Origin: Holacanthus passer
Lineage: Eukaryota > Chordata > Actinopteri > Pomacanthidae
Length of the DNA stretch: 64,000 bases
Reading direction: 5' to 3'
Assembly: GCA_025331565.1 (NCBI GenBank)
Contig: JAFREQ010000014.1
Coordinates: 13,814,001 to 13,878,000, forward strand
Shown here piece after piece: positions 29,766-42,016 of this stretch (position 1 is its first letter; each line of letters begins with the position of its first letter). Both the position numbers and the translations under genes were made by a program. The notes beneath the pieces are model-generated. The model was given only the letters and a program-made list of their open reading frames with translations, made no database searches and was not told where the DNA came from.

Positions 29766-30168
29766 TTTCTCTCAGACACAAACAGTGGATCCCTCATCTT
29801 TACCACCGCACTCGTGTTATCCTTGTGTGCATCACCATCAGGTCGATAACCATGCTGGACCTCAGTGGAGCCTAACCGTATTATTGTGGGTCCTGTAGTC
29901 CCTCAGTCTACTAGGAACCCCATTAAACCTACATTGATCATCCTCACTTCAGGCCCAGGTTCCTTTAACATGGCCAGGGCATCGTTAATAACGCTCCATA
30001 CAGCAGCCATTTGACATTTCCTTTAATTATGCCTGTAATTTATTCATGCTCTTGATCCTAGGAGCTTGTTGTGAAAAGCTTCCTCCAGGAATATTTTATC
30101 CTGCTCCTCTCGAGGCCTGCGGATTAACCATCTTAATAGCAAACCCCTGAAGGTATTACTTCCTTGGC

Positions 30169-30200
<32 letters not shown>

Positions 30201-30217
30201 CACGTGTGTGTGTGTGT
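30169..30217. repeat. Interrupted (TG)n microsatellite
   Basis: A TG array interrupted once by TATGCACG. Confidence 0.92.
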
Positions 30218-30684
30218 TGATGGCGATGAGCATTGTGCCTTGAATGCACGTGTTAAGCTGCAAAAGTCATTAGGTCTTATTTCTCAACCATTCAGAAGAC
30301 TTAATGTAAATTCTCCTGTATTACTAGCTTGTCTAATTTTGGGGGAGCACAAAGAAAAGTGCAAATGTTTGCAACATCTGTGCTTATCGCACAATGCAGA
30401 GACCCCCGTGTTTAACCCAGTTTTGCGGAGGAAAACATCGCCGCTTAATTTGCTCACTCTGCAGGTCGCTTAACAGACAGCGAAACACAGCAATTTCCCT
30501 CAAAGTAGATGAGGAAATCTCGAATGCACACACTTCAAATGGGATTTAAGATGTTAATTATGATGTTACTTGATCACGCAACATTGCTCAACTCCTGACT
30601 GCACACCTGACAGAAATTCTTCAGGCTGTGGGGAGAAAAATGCATGCATTTGATGACTGGGAAGTGGAGGCTCTTAAATGAAAA

Positions 30685-30685
<1 letters not shown>

Positions 30686-30724
<39 letters not shown>
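30686..30724. repeat. (AC)19 microsatellite
   Basis: A perfect AC array of 39 bp. Confidence 0.95.
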
Positions 30725-30727
<3 letters not shown>

Positions 30728-31443
30728 AGGAATAGGAGGCAATTTGTCACTTGTAAATGGAAAGTAATTTGACAATTTGTCAGTTTGTCAGGACTGGAGG
30801 AAACACGATATAGCCTACTTTATTATTTCATGAAATATTGAACAGCTATTGCTTCAAATATGTAAACTTACATCACTTTCACTTTGGTTGTAATCATTTT
30901 TCACAAAACCATAAATCCTCTTCCTTTTTTTTTTTCATACCCCTTCCTTGAGCTGTATAATACATCTGAACATAAAAAACATCTCTCACCTATGTGGTTG
31001 TCAATCCAAAAGCGATTTGGATGTGTCTGTGGTTCACTTCAATATTTCACACAGATGCTCCTAATGATCCTCTCACGTTCTCTCTCTCATATTAACTCAG
31101 CAGGTCTGGTTGTTCCCTCTCATTTTTTTAACAACTCTGGTAGCTTTATGTCATTAGCCAGGCTATTTTCAACAGCCTTGCATAGAAGACTAATGGGCCG
31201 GCATACCTTTTATTGCATGCTGCACTTCCATGGCTGTAGAGGTCTATAACAGAGGATCAAGAATTTACTCTCTCCTGCTGCTGATGGGGAGGCCTTGCAC
31301 GGGGCTAATGAAGGGAAAGATCCACTTGGAGATAAATCCTCCTGTAGGTCAATAAGAAAATTTGCTTGGCTACAGAAGAGAAGTAGAAACCGGCTTGTGA
31401 GGTCTGACCTGGGGTGAGTCCAGTAAATTCAGCAGGGAGACGA

Positions 31444-31460
31444 TCTATCTATCTATCTAT
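31444..31460. repeat. (CTAT)4 microsatellite
   Basis: A short tetranucleotide array. Confidence 0.85.
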
Positions 31461-34400
31461 GGAGATGCATATGGGAGCAATGCATTAATCACAATATCTT
31501 ATTTTAAAAACCTATATCATTTACTCATTTTAGGAAGTGTATAAGAATTAAGCCTTTTCATTTTCATAAGCTTGATGTGGGTGTGGGATATAATGAATTT
31601 CCACAAATGGCATTTCATCGTTGATTAATTACTTAAGATATTTTAAGATGCACATGATACCTGAACAAACAATCAAACAAACATGAAATCTGAATATGCC
31701 TTTTTGCTGGATTTACATTGCATGATTCTACATTTATAGCACATTTATGGCACAAAGCAGTTGCTCAACATGGGATGGGCTTCTGGATGGATTTCTTTCA
31801 TCAGCAGATGGTCGGGTGAGTGAAAGGCTGACTCTATACATTATCCGTCTTACTCTATTAAACAACATGCAGATTGACGCTCCGGGGAGCAAACTGAAGC
31901 CGTCTCCTTTGCCACAGGAAGCAGTATTCATTGGAAATGTGGTCATAATCTGGATCATTATTTATCAGCACTTACAATACCACTGCTGCGCAACAGAGGC
32001 TACTACTAATTATCTCTATGACAGTTTCATTAATTATATTGATTGTGGTAAAATGCCACACAATGATAAATTGATTAAAATGCCACACATACTGTACAGC
32101 AGCAGCTCTAAATGACATTTACAAGCAATGGACAGAGAGAAATTTTTGGCCAAGCTCATAATGGTCAGTTGTGCTAGAGTCTGTCAGAGGTGTTGATTCA
32201 ACTCGATGGTCATTCAGAAGCTGTAGTTTGTAGGGCTGTTAAGCAAATGTCCAGTTAAGTGTTTTTTAGTCGGCGTTGGTGAGGGTCTACTTGTGACCAC
32301 TGGTTCTCTTTGGTAAAGCAGTTTTTCCCGTCACCAGCGATTTCAGCATTGACAACCACAAAAAAAAAAAAAAAAAGGCTTTACACCAGTGAGTCATTTC
32401 AGAGCTGAATACCAAGAGGCAGTGTGTGTCAGCTTTACTGTAACAGGGATCTGAAAATTTTTACGATGAGTGTTCAAGTCGACATAAGGCAACTTAAAGA
32501 GGCATGAAGAGGCCACAAAGTCTCTTCCTCTGCCTCTCGCGCCACTGCATCACCCTCGCAGTAATTTGGTTTAGTGTCTTACTCCAGGGCTCTTTAGCCA
32601 TGTTTGTGGTCTGTAACAACACCCACCTTGCAGTTGATTATGTGTAAATTTAACGGCCTGCACTCTTCACCCGGTGCCAGGAATCAACCCAGGAGACTTT
32701 CATACAGTGGTGTGTTCAGTTTCCCTACCTCCAGGCCAACCTTGAAGTTTTGACGAGATTAAATTGCACTGACATCATCATCTCCCGGTGCCTTTACGGC
32801 CCTGGTGGAAGCTCCCTAAATCCTAAACTCGCGGCGGAGACAGAATTAGACTCACTGCCTGTATCCTTGCAGCGCTGAGCAGAAAACACGGAGAAAGGAG
32901 CAGGTGGCAGCAGACATTACTGCCCACGCCAATCTTAACAGACATTTTCAGTGCCACTCATTTGGTTATAAATTCTGCCAATGGCAACACATAAAGTGAT
33001 AACCGAATCAAAATTGCTTTAATGCTTTCGCTTCAGTCAGGACATGGGGGAGGGCAGGCGCTAAGTGTGGTAAAGGATGGGAAGAGGAGACTGTTAAATG
33101 GAACAACTTGCCATGTGTTGTGAATTTTCAGACGGGGAGTCTGTCCTGCTCTCAAATTCAGGGATACTTTATTTGACAACACGAAGGAGGAGCACAGATT
33201 TCAATCACACTTTTAGACAACTGAGACTGTTTGCGTCCACAGAGACTGACCAGCCTCACGTAGCTCGTGTTCACACTCACCCAAACATCGACAGCGTTTA
33301 GATTGTGCGGCTCTTCAATTTATTTAAGCAGCCATAAATATTTTAACTGTAAAACTGTTGTGGGGGATGATACAAAAGTACTTTCAACTGAATATTCATT
33401 ACCTATAAATATTTTATCTCTCATTTCACCAGCTTTCCATTGATTTATCTTGTGTGTGTGTGCACATGTGAGTGCTGCATGTTGGTTTCAGGGTTCAATT
33501 TTGCTGCCTGATATTAGGTTGTCTGACATCTGTAATCAATAAAGCTACTGAACCTACAAGGTCAGCCCACCTCACATGAGATTGGCAGTTTTTCTCATAC
33601 AAGAGGCTGCATGTATTTGCACAATCACACGGTTTTTGGTTGACAGCAGGATCACATTTTCTAATCTTTAATATTTCTGGAGTGCAGATATGGACACAGA
33701 AGAGAGATACAATTGTTAATATTTACTCGCTCAAAAGAAATGAACTCGGCAAATGAATGCATTAATATGTATTATTTCATATCAATTTGCATGTGTACTT
33801 ATCATTTTAGTATATATGGATATCTTTCAAATGCAGTGCATATGGGGACAATGCTTATCTAAATGAAACTCAGGGTCACCATAAACACCCATCTTAAAGC
33901 CACCAAATATAATCTATTATTTGCAGAAATAAGTCTTTGGATAAGTGTACGGCTTCACTCAACTTGGTTAACCCAACAAGTGCTGCTTGGCCCTGCAGTG
34001 TACCTCCTTAAATGAAATGTTTACCTCCTTCATGAGAAAACGAGGCAGTTTGGAATTGTGTTTACTTTCATTTTGAGAGCATTAGAGGCTTATATGTAAG
34101 TGAACCCTGCAGTATAATGGAACAAACAATGGGGATGTCACCCAAGTGGCTCCTCGCCCATTCTTTCTTTTCGCATATTATCCCCCGGTGTTCAATGAAA
34201 AGATCTATCCTGGGTGAATGGGATTTAGATACATATAAGACAGCTGTATGGATTTTCAATAGACTCTTCCTAATGAATGTTTTCACTCTCTACTTGTCAA
34301 TAAGGCAACGATCCCCTGTGCTTAGCGTGCATTAAAAGCTACAAGCATATTAGCTTATGTATGAAAACAAAAATGATCTCGGTTGATTCTTTTTTCAAGA

Positions 34401-37400
34401 TGCGTTTTACTTGCAATTAGACCCCAACATCAACATGCAGCGCACAAAACAGCCTCATCAGCACACTCAAGAAAATGCAAAGACACAATCAACCTCAAAC
34501 AGCTGGTAACAGGCGACGACTCTGCACTTCACAAGTGTTAACTTGCACATTTTCTGGTGACAAATGATGCAGAAATAGTGTGAAAAGGCAGTGTTTTCTC
34601 ATTATGGCTGCCATGAACAGCAGTAGACCTGCTTGGCTCTCAGATTTTCATGGCTGATCATTAGCTGGTTAAGGGTGAACACATCTGTTTCCTGTTGTCT
34701 TTGCCTAGCTGAGCATTCAGGATGTCAAAGTCATGAATTATTCAAACATCTTGATTAACATAAGGGATCCCTTAATGGTCAAATTGCTGACTTATGAGTG
34801 TGCATGAAACAGAAAATCTATATTTTAAATGTATGAAGATGAAAGTTTGTTGGTGCACTGTAAAGAAACTAATGAGACTAATTGGATTGTGTGTTTTTGT
34901 TATTAAGATCTACAGCTTTGATTCAGCACTGCACTTGTCTCATTATAAAATATATGCTACCACACCAACTAAAGAAAACTAAAGCAAAGTTATATGATTT
35001 CCCACTTTCACTGAAATTCATTATGTATAAATTGCTGCTTTGTAACAATCCCAGTGCTCCACATTAGTACTTCAACTTTTATGTAAAGTTTTTCTCATGT
35101 CTTTTATATAGATAGCAAATAATTAATTCTCTCACAGCTACCATTGTCCAAGGATTTGGTCAGTGGGCCAAAGAGACAATGCCCCCAGATTTGACTTTAC
35201 ACCAGTCTGGACAAAGCAATCTCAAATCTAAGATGACAGCGGTCGGTAATTTGGAATATTTAATCATTTCTGTGAACTGAAGTTGTGAAACAGTTCATTT
35301 GAAAGGGGCTTCATGAACGTGTTGGCTGTTTGAGTCACACACAATCCTGCAACCTTTTCGATCAACCTTTTCTTATTTGCATGGCAGCTAAAAACATATT
35401 CACTTTTTTTTTCTACATGAAGTGAGGCAAGTGTAAATAGAGACACACATTTGTACCCATGCTCTATCCCTACGTCTCGCACACATTTTCAAAGCAGAGC
35501 ACAGAACGACACAACAAAGCATAAACGCAACCCTTAGTCACATATTCCCAACGTGCACGTGGATTAAAGTCATTTAACATTTCAATTTAAAATTTCTCCC
35601 TTGGGCGCCAATAGTCTAGCGAGCCGCCTCTAACACTGTTAAGTGGTTATGATGTAACTTCTCGTTTTCCACTGCAACACTGATATTACACACATTCTCG
35701 CACACGCTCGCACCCCTGGGTCTTGAGTCAATAATAGGCAGCTGGCTTTGATTGTACTTATCAGTCAACACTTATTCCCAGTCCATCTCCATTTAGCGCC
35801 CATTGCAATGCTGTTATCTTGTTGGGCTGAAAATATGAGATAATCCATTGCTACTGCAACTGGAATTTTGCATGAGGCATTTGATGTCACCAAAGTCCAC
35901 ACAATACAATCAGCCATTTAAGAAACGCATGCAGCAATCATATGAGAGAGAGAACATGGCTCGGCACAGTGCCACCTCCTCCTCTCTTTCCACACCCCTT
36001 ACTTCCATTCTGCCACTCTCTTATGAACATGACACTTAAAGGTGAGGCTGGATGCCTGTATTCTGCACACCAGGAGGATATTGAGAATCGCACTGAATGG
36101 ATGCGGAGAAAGATCCCTGACATCTCCAGGTTTTTGCGAATCTTCAGGTCAACGCGCCCACCTGCCGGGCTTCAATACAAAGAAGTTAAATCTGGATAAT
36201 TTCACAGTGCGAGCTGCAGCTCAGCCATGTGCTCTGACTAATCCTTGATGTGGTGTTAATAGTCACAGTCTGAATGACGGCCTTGAAATGGTAAAGTCAA
36301 AATCAGATGGTAATGCAGATCCCATTGAAATATTGCTTTTGTTGCTGAAGAAACCTCCAGAGGTTTTGAATCTTAACGCCTATAATCACGATTTCATTTG
36401 AACCAAATCCTCAACCTTTAAGTGCATTCAGTTTGCATTTCTGCCAGATATCTATCATCGGGGGGAGCCCACATCAATCCAGTCTTACACTCACTTTAAC
36501 ATTTTTATCACGCCAATATCGATGCTGATCATTTGATATTATGTGAAAAGAGAAATAAGCAACAAAACAGCCAACATGAAAATAGTTTTTTTTTTTAAGT
36601 ATTGTGCCTTAAAATTGAAAAAAGAAGTATTTTCTTTTTCTTCTCTTTCTATTGTATTCAGCATCATTCACCTTCCTTCACCTAACAATTATCTGAAGGT
36701 CAATTTTGAGAAACATTTTGCCAAAGGTTTCAAGTTAATCAGTGTCATGATGTTTCCGGTTTGGGCTGAAACATAACACAGAAAAGAAACTGTGAGTCGA
36801 CGTCACCAAAGTTCACTATTTTTTCACCACAGTTTGATCATTTGATATCTACTGTGTGCGCCTCAGACCACGAAGCCAGCAGGGAGCCCCCAGTCCTTTT
36901 AACATTTAAACAGCCACTCACAACTGTGAAATATTTGCTTTAACTGCAAGGTCAGTAGACTCGATGATTGGATACAATATTTTATTTTAGCTCAAACCAA
37001 TAGCTGAACTCCTGAAATAAGACAGCAGTATGGAAACCAGAGGGAAATGTACCAAGAAGCTCCCTCTAGTGTTTAACTCCAATAAATAAAATATGTCCAC
37101 GGCAGACCCAGCAGTGAAAACACCAGAAGAATATTTTTTCTTGTTTAACTAACTGAAAAGATCTTCCACATTTAACTAAGAACAAAACACTGAGAGAAGC
37201 AGTTGCGGTGTAGATTTCATGCTCGAATACACCTGAGAAAAGACAGGCACCATCCATTTACTGCACAAGATTGACATAGTGATGTAGATACTGTTTAGCG
37301 CACACAGTCAAAATTAGACATAAATCTGATCTTTCGAATGCACTAATTTGTCTTGTCACATTTCCCAGCTTCTCTAAAATGAGATGACATCAACATGCCT

Positions 37401-38800
37401 CAATAAGCCCCTGAAATACGAAAATGAAAGTGTTGTCAAATTATTCCTGAGCTTCCTGGAGGAACAGAAATACTGTTTGTGGATTGTGTTGCCTCCTCCC
37501 TGGTGTGCAAGGCCATCTGAGATGTCACTAGGGGGCATTGTTATACCGCAGGAGGAAGGACCTGCAACCAATAAAACACACAGTGCATCCTTTACTATGG
37601 TAACTACATTTTCCTCTGTGAAATATATTTTGCACGTTTTCTCTGTAGCTCAAAACCGGAGAGCAGAGGTCAACGTGAGCTCCCATCACAACCTTGCGCA
37701 TTGATAAATATAAATTGCTACGAGGAGTCAGACTCAACACTTGCATAAAGACTTTTCAATTTGGACAAAATGGATGTTTTCCCACACACTACAGAACTAC
37801 TTCTATTAATACACAGTGGGACGCAAAGGTGGACGGGAATCTACGGATCCCACTTATCAGCAGTGAAGTGCTTCGAGCCAGAAACACAACTCGAGGTCAA
37901 GATTACAGGTCAGCGCAGCACAATGGCCTCATAATGGGTGAAAATGTGTGATCTCCAAGCTGTGCTGTGGTGTCTCTCTCTCTGTGGAAGGTGATGTCAG
38001 GGTTCAGGACACGGTGTTCGCTGCCGGTTCGAGTGGTAATTGGAATGTAAGCTTCTTCTGTATGGCCTCGTAATTAAGTTGGGACCTTGTGAGAACGGAG
38101 CACGGCGAGACTTATTAATCGTCTATATGTGGATATTTTTGTGTTTTCGTCTATATGTAATCCATAAAAAGCTCAAAAGTCACATCAGGATTTTATAAGA
38201 TTAAAACATTAAAAAAAAGATTCAGTTAAAACCTCTAAATGTTTGTGCTGTGAGAATTTAGAGACATATGCATTGATCATAAAACAACTTTGAAAAACCA
38301 TTTAAATTCTTTTGATTAACTACGCTAATATCTAAAATGGGGACCACATTAACTTTACATGCTACGTGTTATGTTGTATGTGTGCACCAGTACACTGAAG
38401 GGAGTTCCCACAATGCGTACGCCTGGAAATTAAAATCTCAAATTTGTAGTTCAACCAAGACTATTTGTCAACAAAAGTCTATTTTTACACAGGAGTTTAA
38501 GGCGAGGCAGAGCATCTCTCACTATGTGATTTGATTCTCTGATTACACAGTAAGTACAAAGACGACCTGTACCTAGAATTCAAAGCTCAGTCTGCTGAGT
38601 CCGTGATGAAATAAAGTAAACGTATTGTGGCTGATGAATAAAGTGAAGCTGAATCGGACTCAGGAGCAGAATTTGTCACTGTTATACAAAAGCAACCAAC
38701 ATGCTGTATTCAGTAATTTGTGTAAATAAGGTTTAAAAAAACTGAGTAAACATTTTTCATAATTAAAATTGTAGTGCCAATATTTTCTGAGGTTGGCCTA

Positions 38801-39056
38801 CATGCAATTATTATTTTAATTAGCGATTAATCTGACAACTATCTTTTTTGTTAATCAATGAATTGGCTGATCAAAACTTGCTAAAGCTCAAGTTGACATA
38901 TGCAAACAACTTGTCCAACAAACAGTCCAAAAGTTGTTCAGTTTACGATCATAGAGGACAAAGAAATTCATATTTGAGAATGAGTGATATTTTTTTTTTG
39001 CAATGATTTAAATGATGAATCAATTATGACAATTCATTGACTAATTGTTCCAGGTC
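38801..39056 (-). repeat. Teleost ATTAAT/TAATCG repeat, copy B (degraded)
   Basis: The blocks 'tagcgattaatctgac', 'gttaatcaatgaattggc', 'aacaaacagtccaaaagttg' and 'gaggacaaagaaattcata' correspond to the minus-strand reading of the family in copy A. The ends are not sharp. Confidence 0.55.
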
Positions 39057-41218
39057 TTATCTTCAACTTGTATTATCAAATTTTCATTTACAGCAGAAAA
39101 AAACATCTCATCATTGTGCCTCATGTTGCTTATTTGTGTGTATGTGTGTGTCTCTACAAGCGTGCTCTCTCTCCACATACCTGCACTTCACATTCCTTCA
39201 GAGACTTGAACAAACACTTCAGGTGACAGAATGTTTTTCTGACACAGCAACAAAACACATTTTTCTTTCTTGGTCAGTGTTAATTATGTTTGTTCACTCA
39301 CAGGGCTGATACGACTGTAGGAGTGTTACTGTGGACTCAGGTGGGTGTGTCACTCGAACAGGTTTATGTGTTTTCACCCACTCACTTTTTCTAAGTGTGC
39401 ATGAGAGCTATATTGTTAAGTAGCACTTGCCCATTGGACTTACAAGCTATTCTTTAGCTATATCCTCTTTAACTTTGAGCAGCCGGAGAGGAGGTAAGTC
39501 CACTCAGCAGCCATTTATCCTCTTTAGATATGCGGAAAGGACAATTACTTGCATGAATGAACACTGATTGTCCTTTAAAATCACCTATAACAAATGTAAC
39601 TTTATTGCGGCTCAGCTGTGCTTTTTTTACTAATCTGAAGTATGACTGTGTGCATGTATTTTACTCAAAGCCTGTGGATGCCTGCCGCTTATAGTGTATG
39701 ACAGCAGCCATTCCACTCGCACCGTCTTCAGAGTCACTGCGTGTCCTTTGACCTCTGTCGCTTCTAAAATAGAGAAACGACCTTGTGGTGACTGGAGCTG
39801 CAGTTGTTGACTGCGCAGTTTTTGACCGCCAGTCAAATAGTTTCACACACTTGGGCGTCTGAGGTAAAATGTGCTCCTGCAGGATTTAACACTCACTCAT
39901 ACGGAGGAATAAAAGTTGTCATCACTTTAAAGTTTTGGACTCGATCATCTCCTGAAGACAAAACCTCCATAGGTAGAAGAACTGTCATCACTCTGGTTGC
40001 TCGTGTTATGGGTAAGCAGTACAACCAAATGTACCTTCAGACAGAAAAAGGTTTCAGTTTCATCATAGATTGTAAAACCTTGGGATGTCAGCAAGTCAGA
40101 ACGTGTAAAAGCCACCAGTCGCTGCAAGTTAAACCTCTTATATATCAGTTTGAAATCAGGGGACTTCACCTGTGAGCTGTCTGATGACTGTGGAGCTCAG
40201 AGACAGAACAATCCAAAATGAATGTGAACCCATGCATGTTAATGGAGCCAGAGTGTGAAATCTTACAGTGAATGATATCAGATTGTCAGAAAGGAAAAAC
40301 CCTGATATCAGTTTAGGTTTTTTTTAATCTTGACTAGTCATTGTCTGTGCTGAAGATTCAGTATTTTTCCTCTCTGGAAATCATGTTCTTTTTTTCCTTT
40401 TCATTCTGACATTAGTACATTAGTAAGTGCAAAACATTTTCCCATGAATATTTAATGTCATATCACAGTTCTGTTTTAAGGTAATCTGTAATCTCTTTCA
40501 TGTATTTTACTTTTTTTTTCCCTGAATGTGAGGCATCTCTCAAGAACATTACAGAGGTTGTACCACTTCTCACTCTTGTCGCAGGCTGTGTTAATTACAA
40601 TTAAGATGCTCTATCTTATTCACATTTCTCATGCAGAGCAACTTTAATCAATAGATTTCCTACAGCAGATTTAATTATGGTGTTAATTAGAATTAGGTTT
40701 TCATCGATAGTGTTTTAGATTGACTCAGATTTGACTCAGATTTATGAGGTGAACTCTTCCTCGCTTGCTTTCCACCTCCTTCAGAAGTCAGAGCTCCTTA
40801 CATGGATGCGAATGCTTCATAGTGAGATCTCTTCTCTCGGTGTCTGCTCCTCTGTCTGGTCGCTCGCAGACTGAAGTGGTGGCGGCTGAGTTGAACATTG
40901 GCCACGCTCGGCCCTGTGACGCCGACCTATTCAAGCCTCCGCAGCTTTGTCGTGGCGAAATGGGTCGACTCTCCCTCTTTGTGTGACCCAACTTGACTGA
41001 AATGTGGTAATTGGGGAATCCTGGGATCCTCACTCCCTGCGGTGATGTTTGGGCCAAGCTTTCAATAAATTCATTTACAGTACAACAAGTGGTTACATGA
41101 GAAACAGGCCAGCTTTTAATTTCAACTTTGAATCGCATCCAGTTATGTGGTCATTCGGGCGTGACGTGTCTCTCTCGCTGATTATTTCTTTGATTAATGA
41201 TGAATCGTTTCAGTTTGA
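39057..41218. other. Intergenic region, part 2
   Basis: No gene is recognised. A somewhat GC-richer segment at 40760-41040 keeps an open minus-strand frame of 116 codons without any recognisable domain, probably by chance. Confidence 0.45.
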
Positions 41219-41556
41219 GTTAGAGGTCGACCGGTAGTGGATTTTTAAAGGTCGATATAATAATGATTGTTTGGAGCAGGAAAAAGCTGATAGCCTATTA
41301 ATCAGCAACATCAAATTCAAAGGAATAAATGCTAAAATTAACAAATAAATCTGGAACTGAGCATCAAACTAACTGTACAAGTCTGATATTATAATGAAGG
41401 AATAGAACTTGTCTGCTGACCTCGAGGAACAGTTGCCCACTTGGGAAGATGGAGTCCACCATCAGAGCCAAGTTTGGCTGATCCCCACAGTTTGTGAAAC
41501 ATCCTATCAGTGCAGATTAATTGGGCAGATTGATTAATTGGTTTACCTCTAATTCA
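41219..41556. repeat. Dispersed element with TTAGAGGT inverted ends
   Basis: The left end, TTAGAGGTCGACCGGTAG, and the right end, GGTTTACCTCTAA, are inverted repeats (11 of 13 positions agree). 'agaggtcgaccgg' is the start of a common fish repeat. The element has no coding capacity. Confidence 0.6.
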
Positions 41557-41771
41557 AGCTTCTTAAATGTGAAGATTTCCTGGTTTTCTTTGTATATATC
41601 ATTGTAAACTGAATTCCTTTCTGTTTCAGACTGTAAGATAAAACACGATATCTGAAGACTTGTGTTCTGCAGAACTGTTCACTATTTCATACATTTCTAT
41701 TGACCAAATGATTGATTATTCTGCTGATTTTTTTTCTTGATTTATCAATAATGAAAATGATTGTCAGCCCT
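41557..41771 (+). repeat. Teleost ATTAAT/TAATCG repeat, copy C
   Basis: It contains 'aagcttcttaaatgtgaag', 'tttcctggttttctttg', 'gtaaactgaattcctttctg' and the end 'gaaaatgattgtcagccct'. It has the same orientation as copy A and is truncated at its left end, next to the TTAGAGGT element. Confidence 0.65.
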
Positions 41772-41802
41772 GTGAGTACTCGCAATTTTTGATTTTCACC
41801 GT

Positions 41803-42016
41803 AGGGCTGCAAATGCAAATTGATGTTTGATCAACAATCCAAAACCCAACAATATTCAGTTTATTGTCATTTATGAGAAAGAATAGCATCAAATCCTCAG
41901 ATCTGAGAAGTTGGAACCAGCAGATTTTTGGCATTTTGCTTAAAGATTAAGAAAAAAAAAAAGATCTGATTGTCAAAATAGCTGCGGATTAATCGTCTGT
42001 TGATTGTTGCAGCTCT
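41803..42016 (-). repeat. Teleost ATTAAT/TAATCG repeat, copy D (inverted relative to C)
   Basis: It begins AGGGCTGCAAATG and ends TTGTTGCAGCTCT, which are inverted ends. Inside, 'ttggaaccagcagatttttg' and 'gcggattaatcgtctg' are minus-strand versions of family blocks. With copy C it forms an inverted pair about 30 bp apart. Confidence 0.65.

Larger units (their letters stand above)
26946..38800. other. Intergenic region between cntn6 and chl1, part 1
   Basis: No gene is recognised. It is AT-rich with a TTA-rich tract near 27690-27725, TG/CA arrays (30169-30217 and 30686-30724), (CTAT)n at 31444-31460 and a 16-nt A tract at 32361. The stretches at 29960-30140 and 34060-34320 have homeodomain-like TAAT/ATTA cores. 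Open frames here are short and show no family motif. Confidence 0.5.

Noticed and set aside
32660..32750. tRNA-derived SINE suspected from a B-box-like 'ggaatcaaccc' on the minus strand
   Set aside because: I could not find an A box at proper spacing or a clear tail or target duplication.
40788..41138. 116-codon minus-strand ORF in the intergenic region
   Set aside because: No domain, no splice context and no hydrophobic or repeat-protein signature.
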